Shown here one piece after another: positions 1 through 7,855 of a stretch of 64,000 nucleotides of DNA (within the stretch, counting starts at the first letter, position 1; every line of letters begins with the position of its first letter). Below the pieces are notes generated by a model. That model was not told where the DNA came from. It worked only from the letters and a program-made list of their open reading frames with translations, and made no database searches. The stretch lies in contig JBILGU010000003.1 in the NCBI GenBank assembly GCA_044350805.1, forward strand, positions 124,001 to 188,000, read 5' to 3'. Source of the DNA: UBA6136 sp044350805. GTDB taxonomy: Bacteria; Pseudomonadota; Gammaproteobacteria; Methylococcales; Methylococcaceae. A program made the translations under genes and the position numbers.

Positions 1-1
1 G

Positions 2-547
2 GCCATCAAGATGAAAATCTTGAAAGAACAGGTCTCTCGTTGCAAGCAGGCGCTGTCGGTCATGTCTGCATCGGCTGGGGAGATTCGGGCGGAAAGTGGT
101 CACCTGATGCCGTTGACGACCTATCTCGATGATGTGGTAAGAAGCTGGAAGCAACAGTTGCGTGGGGTCAAGCTAGACTATCGGAAGGCTGGCCCCGAGC
201 CGATCCCCGAATTTTTGGCGGAGCAAACCTTAACCCATGCGCTGGTCAATATCCTGAACAATGCTGCAGAGGTTTCAACCGATGGGTTGTCACTTCATGT
301 TCGATGGGATTACCGCGTGGTCATTTTGAGGATACTGGATACCGGTCCAGGGATTCCCCCGGATATTTCGCGTCAATTGGGAAAAGAGCCGATTTCTACC
401 AAGGATAATGGGCTTGGAGTGGGTCTGTTCCTTGCCTTCTCGACAATTCACAGGCTTGGTGGCGTAATCGAGATGACTGCAAGGGAGCGGCAGTTGGGGA
501 CCTGCACCAGAATTGAGCTGCCTGTCGTGGCGCAAAAAAGGATTTAA
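2..547 (+). CDS. regB: RegB/PrrB-type sensor histidine kinase, C-terminal part (cut by window start)
   Basis: The reading frame is open from the first base and ends at TAA 545-547, so only the last ~180 residues are present; membrane and H-box regions lie upstream of the window. What remains is the HATPase domain: an N-box (ALVNILNNAAE), a G1 box (DTGPGI) and a G2 box (GLGVGLFLA). The stretch before the N-box (EQVSRC, then a PLTTYLDDVV region) resembles RegB/PrrB/ActS redox kinases, and the partner regulator just downstream is clearly RegA-like. In that family the kinase senses redox state, in part through a cysteine and quinone that cannot be inspected here, and phosphorylates RegA. The ATG at 11 is internal. 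Confidence 0.85.
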   Translation, partial: AIKMKILKEQVSRCKQALSVMSASAGEIRAESGHLMPLTTYLDDVVRSWKQQLRGVKLDYRKAGPEPIPEFLAEQTLTHALVNILNNAAEVSTDGLSLHVRWDYRVVILRILDTGPGIPPDISRQLGKEPISTKDNGLGVGLFLAFSTIHRLGGVIEMTARERQLGTCTRIELPVVAQKRI

Positions 548-557
548 GAGGCTCAAG

Positions 558-1124
558 ATGAAAGAAGTCGCTTCCTCGCTCAACGATTTGGAGCAAAAGC
601 CAACGCTCTTGCTCGTCGATGACGATGTCACTTTTTGTGGTGTCTTGGCTCAGGCCTTAAGTCGTCGGGGGTTTGAGGTTCATGCGGCGACCGACGTGGA
701 TGAAGGGATTCGCCTGGCGGAATCCGTTGATCCTGAATACGCCGTGATTGATCTTCGGATTGGGCAAGAGTCTGGGCTGCTTTTGGTTAAGCGGTTGCAT
801 GAGCTCGACGCCAATACGCGCATCGTCATGCTCACCGGGTTTGCCAGTATTGCAACGGCCGTCGAAGCCATCAAGCTGGGTGCGATCCACTACCTCGCCA
901 AACCTGCAGACGCGGATGAAATTGTTTCGGCGCTCCACAAGGACCAGGGTGACGAGTACGTCGAAATCAAGGAAAAACCGCTCTCCGTGCGACGTTTGGA
1001 GTGGGAGCATTTGCAGAAGATCCTTGTTGAGCACTCGGGCAACATTTCGGCCGCCGCTCGGGCATTGGGCATGCACCGGCGAACCCTGCAGCGAAAGCTT
1101 GAAAAGCGTCCTGTCAAAGACTGA
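558..1124 (+). CDS. regA: RegA/PrrA-type response regulator (Fis-type HTH)
   Basis: 188 aa. An N-terminal receiver domain has the acidic pocket (VDDD, residues 20-23), a probable phospho-acceptor Asp65 in VIDLRIG, a conserved Thr in MLTGFAS and Lys in LAKPAD. The C-terminus (about 150-185) is a Fis-type helix-turn-helix ending HRRTLQRKLEKRP, a strong hallmark of RegA/PrrA/ActR. The start is ATG 558, 10 bp after the regB stop, rather than the longer frame beginning inside regB. Known members control respiration, carbon fixation and sulfur or hydrogen oxidation according to redox state. The linker has a single proline instead of the proline run usual in RegA. Confidence 0.9.
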   Translation: MKEVASSLNDLEQKPTLLLVDDDVTFCGVLAQALSRRGFEVHAATDVDEGIRLAESVDPEYAVIDLRIGQESGLLLVKRLHELDANTRIVMLTGFASIATAVEAIKLGAIHYLAKPADADEIVSALHKDQGDEYVEIKEKPLSVRRLEWEHLQKILVEHSGNISAAARALGMHRRTLQRKLEKRPVKD

Positions 1125-1230
1125 CGAAGCGTCCCTCGGTCCCGTCTTGGGGCCAGCTCCCCCCTCTTGAAAACTCGGGAGACCGTCCCGATATCATCCT
1201 TATAGGCCGGGATTCCCCTAAGGACTCGGC

Positions 1231-1258
1231 TTGACAGATCAGGGGGGCTCTTTATGAT
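1231..1258 (+). promoter_or_regulatory. sigma70 promoter of groESL
   Basis: A perfect -35 TTGACA at 1231-1236 is separated by 16 bp from a -10 TATGAT at 1253-1258, about 115 bp before groES. The last base of the -10 is the first base of the CIRCE element, so repressor binding would block RNA polymerase. Confidence 0.8.
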
Positions 1259-1284
1259 TGGCACTCTACTGGCTAGAGTGCTAA
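1258..1284 (+). promoter_or_regulatory. CIRCE operator (HrcA binding site) upstream of groESL
   Basis: The arms are TTGGCACTC (1258-1266) and GAGTGCTAA (1276-1284), separated by 9 bp (TACTGGCTA). This matches the CIRCE consensus TTAGCACTC-N9-GAGTGCTAA with one mismatch in the left arm. HrcA, not encoded here, binds CIRCE and represses chaperonin genes until heat or folding stress titrates GroEL away. No sigma32-type promoter was evident. Confidence 0.92.
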
Positions 1285-1371
1285 CAGTTGGTCCCGACTG
1301 GCCTCAGCGGATCATCCGGCGAGATCCGGATCCGAATTGATTGAGATGAAAATAGATTAAAGGAGTCCTTG

Positions 1372-1662
1372 ATGAATATTCGTCCCTTGAATGACCGTGT
1401 GATCGTGAAGCGCCTGGAAGAAGAAAAGACTTCCCCGGGTGGCATCGTGATTCCTGATTCCGCAACGGAAAAACCGGTTCGTGGGGAAGTGGTTGCCGTT
1501 GGCGCAGGCAAGGTGCTTGATAACGGTCAGATCCGTCCATTGGCCGTGAAGGCAGGTGAAAAGGTGCTGTTTGGTAAGTATGCCGGCACCGAAATCAAGG
1601 TGGATGGTCAGGAGATTCTGGTCATGCGCGAAGATGACATTATCGCGGTCCTCGAAGGCTGA
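1372..1662 (+). CDS. groES: co-chaperonin GroES
   Basis: 96 aa, the normal GroES length. It begins MNIRPLNDRVIVKR and contains the mobile-loop region (EEKTSPGGIVIP) that docks on GroEL and a conserved C-terminal DIIAVLEG. ATG 1372 is chosen over the adjoining TTG 1369 because AGGAG at 1361-1365 is spaced correctly from the ATG. It forms the seven-fold lid on the GroEL cage in the cytoplasm. It is co-transcribed with groEL 42 bp downstream, under the CIRCE/sigma70 region upstream. Confidence 0.98.
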   Translation: MNIRPLNDRVIVKRLEEEKTSPGGIVIPDSATEKPVRGEVVAVGAGKVLDNGQIRPLAVKAGEKVLFGKYAGTEIKVDGQEILVMREDDIIAVLEG

Positions 1663-1704
1663 TTTATTTCTCACTAATTTGTATTTGTTAAAGGTAAGAA
1701 ACCC

Positions 1705-3342
1705 ATGGCAGCGAAAGATGTAAGGTTTGGGGATGATGCGCGTAGCCGCATGGTCCGTGGTGTCAATGTTCTGGCTCAGGCGGTAAAGGTCACTTTGGGT
1801 CCGAAGGGTCGCAATGTGGTTCTGGATAAGAGCTTCGGTGCGCCGACGGTGACCAAGGACGGTGTTTCCGTCGCAAAGGAAATCGAATTGGCCGACAAGT
1901 TCGAAAATATGGGAGCGCAGCTGGTCAAGGAAGTGGCCTCGAAAACATCCGATATCGCGGGTGACGGAACGACGACGGCCACGGTTCTTGCTCAGTCGAT
2001 TCTGGTTGAGGGTCTGAAGTCTGTGGCGGCCGGTCTGAACCCGATGGATCTCAAGCGCGGAATCGACAAGGCCGCTGCTGCAGCCGTCGATGCCATTCAC
2101 GCCATGTCAGTGCCGTGTGCTGACAGCAATGCCATTTCTCAGGTGGGTTCCATCTCAGCAAATTCCGACGAAGCAATCGGAAAGATTATTGCTGACGCAA
2201 TGGATAAGGTCGGTAAGGAAGGCGTGATCACCGTTGAAGATGGTTCGGGTCTTGAAAATACCCTCGATGTCGTTGAGGGCATGCAGTTTGATCGTGGCTA
2301 CCTCTCTCCGTACTTCGTCAATAATCAGCAGAGCATGAGCGCGGATCTTGAAAATCCCCTGATCCTCATCTACGAAAAGAAGGTTTCTAACATTCGTGAC
2401 CTGTTGCCCGTACTTGAAGGTGTGGCGAAGTCAGGTCGTCCGCTCCTCATCATCGCCGAAGATGTTGAGGGTGAGGCATTGGCAACGCTGGTTGTGAACA
2501 ACATCCGCGGCATCCTCAAGGTTGCAGCAGTCAAGGCGCCGGGCTTCGGTGATCGTCGCAAGGCCATGTTGGAAGATATCGCGATCCTGACGGGTGGAAC
2601 AGTCATTTCCGAAGAGGTCGGGCTGTCACTGGAAAAGGCCACGATCGAGGATCTTGGTACCGCCAAGCGTGTTCAGGTTTCCAAGGATGAAACCACCATC
2701 ATTGATGGTGCGGGTAGCTCTGAAAAAATCCAGGCTCGAATCGTACAGATTCGCAAGCAGACGGAAGAAACCTCCTCAGACTACGATCGTGAAAAGCTTC
2801 AGGAGCGTCTGGCCAAGCTGGCTGGCGGTGTTGCTGTCATCAAGGTCGGCGCAGCGACCGAAGTTGAAATGAAGGAAAAGAAGGCGCGCGTTGAAGATGC
2901 ATTGCATGCAACTCGCGCAGCCGTCGAGGAAGGCATTGTTCCAGGTGGTGGTGTTGCTCTGATTCGTGCGCTCCAGAAGATCAAGGATCTTAAGGGTGCA
3001 AATCACGATCAGGATGTCGGTATCAGCATCGCCCGTCGCGCTATGGAAGAGCCGCTGCGTCAGATCGTAACCAACGCGGGAGATGAAGCATCTGTGGTGT
3101 TGAACAAGGTCGCCGAAGGAACTGGAAACTTTGGTTACAACGCGGCAACGGGTGAATATGGTGACATGGTGGCTTTCGGTATTCTCGATCCTGCCAAGGT
3201 GACTCGGAGTGCGCTGCAGAATGCGGCATCGGTCGCAGGCCTCATGATCACGACTGAAGCCATGATTGCTGAAGAGCCCAAGGCCGACCTTCCGATGCCG
3301 GGCGGCATGGGGGGAATGGGTGGCATGGACGGCATGATGTAG
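1705..3342 (+). CDS. groEL: chaperonin GroEL (Hsp60)
   Basis: 545 aa, full length. It begins MAAKDVRFGDDARSRM and carries the ATP-binding GDGTTTATV motif near residue 86 and a C-terminal Gly-Met tail (GGMGGMGGMDGMM) typical of proteobacterial GroEL. The protein forms the double-ring ATP-driven folding chamber that works with GroES. It is the second and last gene of the CIRCE-controlled operon, closed by the intrinsic terminator ~60 bp downstream. Confidence 0.99.
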   Translation: MAAKDVRFGDDARSRMVRGVNVLAQAVKVTLGPKGRNVVLDKSFGAPTVTKDGVSVAKEIELADKFENMGAQLVKEVASKTSDIAGDGTTTATVLAQSILVEGLKSVAAGLNPMDLKRGIDKAAAAAVDAIHAMSVPCADSNAISQVGSISANSDEAIGKIIADAMDKVGKEGVITVEDGSGLENTLDVVEGMQFDRGYLSPYFVNNQQSMSADLENPLILIYEKKVSNIRDLLPVLEGVAKSGRPLLIIAEDVEGEALATLVVNNIRGILKVAAVKAPGFGDRRKAMLEDIAILTGGTVISEEVGLSLEKATIEDLGTAKRVQVSKDETTIIDGAGSSEKIQARIVQIRKQTEETSSDYDREKLQERLAKLAGGVAVIKVGAATEVEMKEKKARVEDALHATRAAVEEGIVPGGGVALIRALQKIKDLKGANHDQDVGISIARRAMEEPLRQIVTNAGDEASVVLNKVAEGTGNFGYNAATGEYGDMVAFGILDPAKVTRSALQNAASVAGLMITTEAMIAEEPKADLPMPGGMGGMGGMDGMM

Positions 3343-3401
3343 TGTCGTCCTGAAGTCAGCTGGATGTGTCGGGCCCTAGGGTCCGACCCCAGCCGTGACT
3401 C

Positions 3402-3432
3402 AAAAAACCCCGCGTAATTGCGGGGTTTTTTT
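3402..3432 (+). terminator. intrinsic terminator after groESL
   Basis: An A-run, a GC-rich stem CCCCGC/GCGGGG with loop GTAATT, and a run of seven T. The flanking A and T tracts extend the stem, so it could also work from the other strand. Confidence 0.92.
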
Positions 3433-3457
3433 GTCCGGTGACGGGGAAAGAATGTCT

Positions 3458-3486
3458 TTGACAGTGAAATAATTTAGAGATATCAT
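3458..3486 (+). promoter_or_regulatory. sigma70 promoter of tRNA-Val
   Basis: -35 TTGACA (3458-3463) and -10 TATCAT (3481-3486) with a 17-bp spacer, 15 bp before the mature tRNA 5' end. Confidence 0.8.
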
Positions 3487-3501
3487 GCTTGGCTTGATTG
3501 C

Positions 3502-3578
3502 AGGCGCGTAGCTCAGTTGGTTAGAGCACCACCTTGACATGGTGGGGGTCGTTGGTTCGAGTCCAATCGCGCCTACCA
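3502..3578 (+). tRNA. tRNA-Val(GAC)
   Basis: 77 nt cloverleaf: acceptor AGGCGCG pairs with CGCGCCT, the D-arm is GCTCAGTTGGTTAGAGC, the anticodon stem CCACC/GGTGG encloses loop TTGACAT with anticodon GAC, the T-loop is GTTCGAGTC, and CCA is encoded (ends 3578). It has its own promoter and is followed by a terminator, so it is an independent unit between groESL and thrS. Confidence 0.96.
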
Positions 3579-3583
3579 AACAC

Positions 3584-3614
3584 AAAAAAAGCATCGCGGG
3601 TCGATGCTTTTTTT
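3584..3614 (+). terminator. intrinsic terminator after tRNA-Val
   Basis: A7, stem GCATCG/CGATGC with a 5-nt loop, then T7. It ends 17 bp before the thrS start, so transcription of thrS must either read through it or begin within or just after it; no obvious thrS promoter is seen in the gap. Confidence 0.88.
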
Positions 3615-3630
3615 ATCGGCGAGGATTTGT

Positions 3631-5547
3631 ATGCCTGTCATTACCCTTCCAGATGGTTCCTGTCGCGAATTTGACCGAGCAGTGTCGGTCAGGGACGTGG
3701 CTGAATCCATTGGTGCGGGTCTCGCGAAGGCGGCGATTGCAGGCCGTGTCAATGGGGATCTGGTAGACCTTTCGCGTGTCATTGATCAGGATGCGCATGT
3801 CGCGATTGTGACGGCCAAAGATCCCGAAGGCGTCGAGGTCATCCGTCATTCAACCGCGCATCTTCTGGCTCAGGCGGTCAAGCTGCTGTACCCGGAAGCG
3901 CAGGTCACCATAGGCCCCGTCGTTGAAAACGGGTTCTACTACGATTTTTCTTACCAGCGGCCCTTCACCCCAGAAGATCTGGCGGCGATCGAAAAGAAGA
4001 TGGAGGAACTGGTTGCTGCGGCTTTGCCGGTTCAGCGTCAGGTGCTTCCCCGCGATGTGGCGGCTGAATATTTCCAATCGATTGGAGAGGCTTACAAGGC
4101 CGAAATCATTCGGGACATTCCCGTTGGGCAGGACATTTCACTCTATTCCCAGGGTGACTTCACTGATCTGTGTCGAGGTCCGCACGTTCCCGATACGGCG
4201 AAACTCAAGGCGTTCAAGCTGACCAAGATCGCAGGTGCCTACTGGCGTGGCGATGCAAAGAACGAAATGCTTCAGCGGATCTACGGGACCGCTTGGGCTG
4301 AAAAGAAGGATTTAAAAGATTACCTGCAGCGCCTGGAAGAGGCTGAGCGGCGGGATCATCGCAAGATCGGTAAGGCGCTCGATCTTTACCACATGCAGGA
4401 AGAAGCCCCAGGCATGGTGTTCTGGCACCCGAAGGGCTGGACCCTTTGGCAGATCGTCGAACAGTACATGCGGGGTATTTTCCGGACTCACGGATACGAG
4501 GAGATTCGCACGCCCTTGGTGGTTTCAAGGACGCTTTGGGAAAAGTCAGGGCATTGGGATAAGTTCCAGGCCGACATGTTTACGACCATGTCCGAGCAGC
4601 GGGACTATGCCATCAAGCCGATGAATTGTCCTTGCCATGTCCAGGTTTATAACCAGGGGCTTCGCAGCTATCGCGAACTGCCGCTGCGCCTGGCTGAGTT
4701 TGGTGCCTGCCATCGCAATGAACTCTCGGGTGTTCTTCATGGGCTGATGCGGGTTCGTGGATTTACGCAGGATGATGCGCATATCTTCTGTACGGAAGAT
4801 CAGATCCAGGCCGAAGTTTCTGTTTTCATTGACCTTCTGCATAAGGTGTATGCAGATTTTGGTTTTGAAAAGGTCCTCGTCAAGCTCTCCACGCGTCCGG
4901 CGAATCGGGTCGGTTCGGATGCGGTTTGGGATAAGGCGGAAGCCGCGCTTGAAGAAGCCTTGAACTCCAAGGGATTGGAGTGGCAGCTACAGCCGGGCGA
5001 AGGCGCGTTCTATGGCCCGAAAATTGAGTTCTCGCTCTCGGACTGCCTGGATCGCGTCTGGCAATGTGGCACCATTCAGGTCGATTTCTCGATGCCTGAG
5101 CGTTTGGGTGCAGTGTATGTCGGCGAAGATGGTTCCAAGCACACCCCGGTCATGCTGCACCGTGCCATTCTGGGTTCGATGGAGCGTTTTATCGGGATCT
5201 TGGTAGAGCACTATGCCGGTTACTTCCCGTTATGGCTTGCGCCTGTCCAGGTGGCCGTCCTGAATATCACCGATTCTCAGGCTGAATATGCCCGAGAAGT
5301 GGTGCAGAGTCTTGAGCAACAAGGGCTTCGTGCCGTTGCCGACTTGAGAAATGAGAAGATCGGCTTTAAAATCCGCGAGCACTCGATGCAGCGTGTGCCT
5401 TATCTGATCATTCTCGGTGAGAAAGAACTGGAGTCCCGGACCGTCTCCCTGCGCACTCAGAAGGGAGAGGATCTGGGATTATTTAGTTTGCCGGACCTGA
5501 ATCGGAAGCTGGCGGAAGATGCCAGGATCAGAGTTGCGCAACATTAA
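3631..5547 (+). CDS. thrS: threonine--tRNA ligase
   Basis: 638 aa class II synthetase. Order: TGS domain (MPVITLPDGS..., residues 1-62), SAD editing domain with HSTAHLLAQAV and a downstream DLCRGPHVP, the catalytic core with the zinc-site MNCPCHV cysteine, motif 2 (FGACHRNELSGVLHGLMRVRGF) and motif 3 (HRAILGSMERF), then the C-terminal anticodon-binding domain (LAPVQVAVLNI onward). It charges tRNA-Thr and edits Ser-tRNA-Thr. ATG 3631 has GAGGA at 3621; the frame extends further upstream but into the tRNA terminator. First gene of the conserved thrS-infC-rpmI-rplT-pheST-ihfA operon. E. coli thrS is translationally autoregulated by an operator; that was not tested here. Confidence 0.98.
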   Translation: MPVITLPDGSCREFDRAVSVRDVAESIGAGLAKAAIAGRVNGDLVDLSRVIDQDAHVAIVTAKDPEGVEVIRHSTAHLLAQAVKLLYPEAQVTIGPVVENGFYYDFSYQRPFTPEDLAAIEKKMEELVAAALPVQRQVLPRDVAAEYFQSIGEAYKAEIIRDIPVGQDISLYSQGDFTDLCRGPHVPDTAKLKAFKLTKIAGAYWRGDAKNEMLQRIYGTAWAEKKDLKDYLQRLEEAERRDHRKIGKALDLYHMQEEAPGMVFWHPKGWTLWQIVEQYMRGIFRTHGYEEIRTPLVVSRTLWEKSGHWDKFQADMFTTMSEQRDYAIKPMNCPCHVQVYNQGLRSYRELPLRLAEFGACHRNELSGVLHGLMRVRGFTQDDAHIFCTEDQIQAEVSVFIDLLHKVYADFGFEKVLVKLSTRPANRVGSDAVWDKAEAALEEALNSKGLEWQLQPGEGAFYGPKIEFSLSDCLDRVWQCGTIQVDFSMPERLGAVYVGEDGSKHTPVMLHRAILGSMERFIGILVEHYAGYFPLWLAPVQVAVLNITDSQAEYAREVVQSLEQQGLRAVADLRNEKIGFKIREHSMQRVPYLIILGEKELESRTVSLRTQKGEDLGLFSLPDLNRKLAEDARIRVAQH

Positions 5548-5567
5548 TTGTTTTGGGAGGAAGGGCT

Positions 5568-6092
5568 ATCAGCGCCGATAGAAAAGAGCCGAGACTGAAT
5601 GAAGAAATTCAGTATCCAAACGTACGGCTGATTGATGCGGAAGGGAATCAGGCTGGGGTTGTCTCTAGTCGGGAAGCCCGACAAATGGCATACGATGCAG
5701 AGTTGGATCTCGTGGAAATCTCCCCGGGGGCCGAACCGCCAGTATGTCGCATCATGGACTACGGCAAGTACCGCTTCGAACTCAACAAAAAACTGGCTGC
5801 GGCCAAGAAGAAGCAAAAACAGATTCAGGTGAAGGAAGTGAAATTCCGGCCTGGAACGGATATCGGGGATTATCAGATCAAGCTGCGCAACCTGACCCGC
5901 TTCCTCGAAGAGGGAGACAAGGCAAAGGTCACGGTCCGATTCAGGGGCCGTGAACTCAGCCATAAGGAGTTGGGTATGGATCTCCTCAAGCAGATCGAAA
6001 CCGATCTTCAGGAGCATGCGACGGTCGAGCAGTTCCCCAAAATGGAGGGCAGGCAAATGGTCATGATGCTAGCCCCCAAGAAAAAGAAGTGA
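5568..6092 (+). CDS. infC: translation initiation factor IF-3, ATC start codon
   Basis: 174 aa read from ATC at 5568. The frame contains no ATG or GTG before the conserved start of IF-3 (RLNEEIQYPNVRLID). The only TTG (5553) lies inside a strong Shine-Dalgarno run, GGGAGGAAGG at 5555-5564, which is placed correctly for ATC 5568 and wrongly for the TTG. Known IF-3 genes often use AUU, AUC or AUA, which lets the factor reject its own start codon when abundant (autoregulation, established in E. coli). N-domain, lysine-rich linker (AAAKKKQKQ) and C-domain (VKEVKFRPGTDIGDYQIK) are all present. 20 bp after thrS. Confidence 0.95.
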   Translation: MSADRKEPRLNEEIQYPNVRLIDAEGNQAGVVSSREARQMAYDAELDLVEISPGAEPPVCRIMDYGKYRFELNKKLAAAKKKQKQIQVKEVKFRPGTDIGDYQIKLRNLTRFLEEGDKAKVTVRFRGRELSHKELGMDLLKQIETDLQEHATVEQFPKMEGRQMVMMLAPKKKK

Positions 6093-6134
6093 ACAGAATT
6101 CGCAACCTATTGAAAGACTAAACCGGAGAACGCC

Positions 6135-6332
6135 ATGCCAAAGTTGAAAACCAACCGGGGCGCAGCGAAACGTTTCAAGAAGACTGCATCAGGCGGCTTC
6201 AAGTGCAACCATTCGTTCCGTCGCCATATCCTGACCAAGAAGAGCACCAAGCGGAAGCGTCAGCTGCGCAGCCCCAATGCGATTCATGCGTCAGATGTGA
6301 AGAGCGCAGCGCGGATGTTGCCCTACGCGTAA
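6135..6332 (+). CDS. rpmI: 50S ribosomal protein L35
   Basis: 65 aa, very basic, beginning MPKLKTNRGAAKRFKKT and containing the L35 signature around HILTKKSTKRKRQLR. Preceded by CCGGAGA. Lies between infC and rplT as in most bacteria; in E. coli rpmI and rplT are jointly repressed by L20 binding the leader mRNA. Whether that control exists here was not examined. Confidence 0.98.
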   Translation: MPKLKTNRGAAKRFKKTASGGFKCNHSFRRHILTKKSTKRKRQLRSPNAIHASDVKSAARMLPYA

Positions 6333-6371
6333 GCAATTTTGATCGATTCGACCAGTTTCTGAGAGGTTCCC

Positions 6372-6719
6372 ATGCCTAGAGTAAAACGTGGCGTTACGGC
6401 GAAAGCCCGTCACAAGAAAGTTCTTAAGCAGGCCAAGGGCTATTATGGCGCCCGCAGCCGCATTTACCGTGTCGCCAAGCAGGCCGTCATCAAGGCTGGC
6501 CAGTATGCCTATCGCGACCGCCGCCAGAGGAAGCGTCAGTTCCGTTCGCTCTGGATTGTGCGTATCAATGCCGCAGCCCGCGAGTTCGGTCTGTCCTACA
6601 GCCGTTTCATCGACGGTCTGAACAAGGCATCCGTTGCGATTGATCGCAAGGTCCTGGCCGATATCGCGGTCTACGACAAGGAAGCATTTGCTGAACTGGC
6701 GAAGATTGCACAGGGCTAA
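6372..6719 (+). CDS. rplT: 50S ribosomal protein L20
   Basis: 115 aa, begins MPRVKRGVTAKARHKKVLKQAKGY and contains the conserved RQRKRQFRSLWIVRINAAAR core. L20 binds 23S rRNA early in 50S assembly and in E. coli also represses its own operon. GAGAGG precedes the ATG. A GC-rich hairpin follows 20 bp after the stop, before pheS. Confidence 0.99.
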   Translation: MPRVKRGVTAKARHKKVLKQAKGYYGARSRIYRVAKQAVIKAGQYAYRDRRQRKRQFRSLWIVRINAAAREFGLSYSRFIDGLNKASVAIDRKVLADIAVYDKEAFAELAKIAQG

Positions 6720-6740
6720 ACCTGATCATTCCGCATGAAA

Positions 6741-6766
6741 ACGGGGGCTTCGGCCCCCGTCTTCTC
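6741..6766 (+). terminator. GC-rich hairpin between rplT and pheS (terminator or attenuator)
   Basis: Stem ACGGGGGC/GCCCCCGT closed by a 4-nt TTCG-type loop, followed by CTTCTCTT, a pyrimidine-rich but not pure T tract. It likely lowers transcription into pheST. The small frame that runs over it (6735-6815) has no phenylalanine run, so classical Phe attenuation is not supported. Confidence 0.6.
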
Positions 6767-6811
6767 TTGCGGGCTCGTATTTCGTTCGTCATCCCAATCT
6801 AAAGGTCGGTC

Positions 6812-7834
6812 ATGACTACCCTCGAAGATGTTCTGGGCCAGGCCAAGACGGAAGTCGCGGCTTCGAACACGCTCGCTGCGCTGGACCAGGTCCGTGTCCA
6901 GTACCTTGGGAAGAAAGGGCTGATCACCGAGCAGATGAAGGCACTGGGTCAGCTGGATCCTGAGGCCCGTAAAGCCGCTGGCGCAAAAATCAATGAGGTC
7001 AGAGATCAGCTGACCCAGATGCTGGACGGCCGGAAAACCGAGCTTGAAATGCTGGCGCTTCAGGAGCGCCTTGCGAGCGAGACCATTGACGTGACTCAGC
7101 CCGGGCGGGGCCTTGAAACCGGCGGCTTGCATCCGGTGACCCTGACCTTGCGGCGGATCCGCGAACTTTTCGAGCGGGTCGGTTTTGAGACCGTTGAGGG
7201 TCCGGAAGTTGAGGACGACTTTCATAATTTCGAAGCGCTCAATATTCCGGCATCCCATCCGGCGCGGGCAATGCACGATACCTTCTACTTTGATGCTCAC
7301 ACCCTGCTCAGGACGCACACGTCTCCGGTTCAGGTCCGCGTCATGGAATCGAGGGAACCGCCCCTCAGGATTTTGGCTCCGGGCCGGGTCTATCGTTGTG
7401 ATTCGGATCTGACGCATACGCCGATGTTTCACCAGGTCGAAGGCTTTCTGGTCGATCGCGATGTCAGCTTTGCCGATCTTCGTGGTGTCCTCTATGAGTT
7501 CCTGACCCACTTCTTCGAAAAAGACGTGGCCGTCCGTTTTCGTCCGTCCTATTTTCCCTTCACTGAGCCCTCGGCTGAGGTCGATATTGCCTGCGTGATT
7601 TGTGATGGCAAGGGGTGCAGGGTCTGTAAGCAAACCGGCTGGCTTGAGGTGATGGGCTGTGGAATGATTCATCCACGAGTCTTTGGTTTCGCCAGCATTG
7701 ATGCGGAAACCTACTCCGGTTTTGCTTTCGGTTTGGGCGTTGAGCGGATGGCCATGTTGCGTTACGGCATCAACGACTTGAGGCTCTTCTTCGAGAACGA
7801 TCTCAAGTTCTTGCGCCAATTTCCTGCGTTCTAA
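6812..7834 (+). CDS. pheS: phenylalanine--tRNA ligase alpha subunit
   Basis: 340 aa. The N-terminal coiled-coil tRNA-binding region is followed by the class II catalytic core: GGLHPVTLTLRRIRELF, the FEVVEGP-like FETVEGPEVEDD, motif 2 (LLRTHTSPVQVR, then APGRVYRCDSDLTHTPMFHQVEG) and motif 3 (GLGVERMAMLRYGI). It includes the FTEPSAEVD motif and a CX2C pair (CDGKGCRVCKQ). It forms an alpha2-beta2 enzyme with PheT, encoded 21 bp downstream. Confidence 0.98.
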   Translation: MTTLEDVLGQAKTEVAASNTLAALDQVRVQYLGKKGLITEQMKALGQLDPEARKAAGAKINEVRDQLTQMLDGRKTELEMLALQERLASETIDVTQPGRGLETGGLHPVTLTLRRIRELFERVGFETVEGPEVEDDFHNFEALNIPASHPARAMHDTFYFDAHTLLRTHTSPVQVRVMESREPPLRILAPGRVYRCDSDLTHTPMFHQVEGFLVDRDVSFADLRGVLYEFLTHFFEKDVAVRFRPSYFPFTEPSAEVDIACVICDGKGCRVCKQTGWLEVMGCGMIHPRVFGFASIDAETYSGFAFGLGVERMAMLRYGINDLRLFFENDLKFLRQFPAF

Positions 7835-7855
7835 GCTCCTTCGGGCGGATTTAAC

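Noticed and set aside
6735..6815. 26-codon frame ahead of pheS ending in TGA overlapping the pheS ATG, a possible leader peptide
   Set aside because: No Shine-Dalgarno and only two scattered Phe codons, so it does not look like a Phe attenuation leader.
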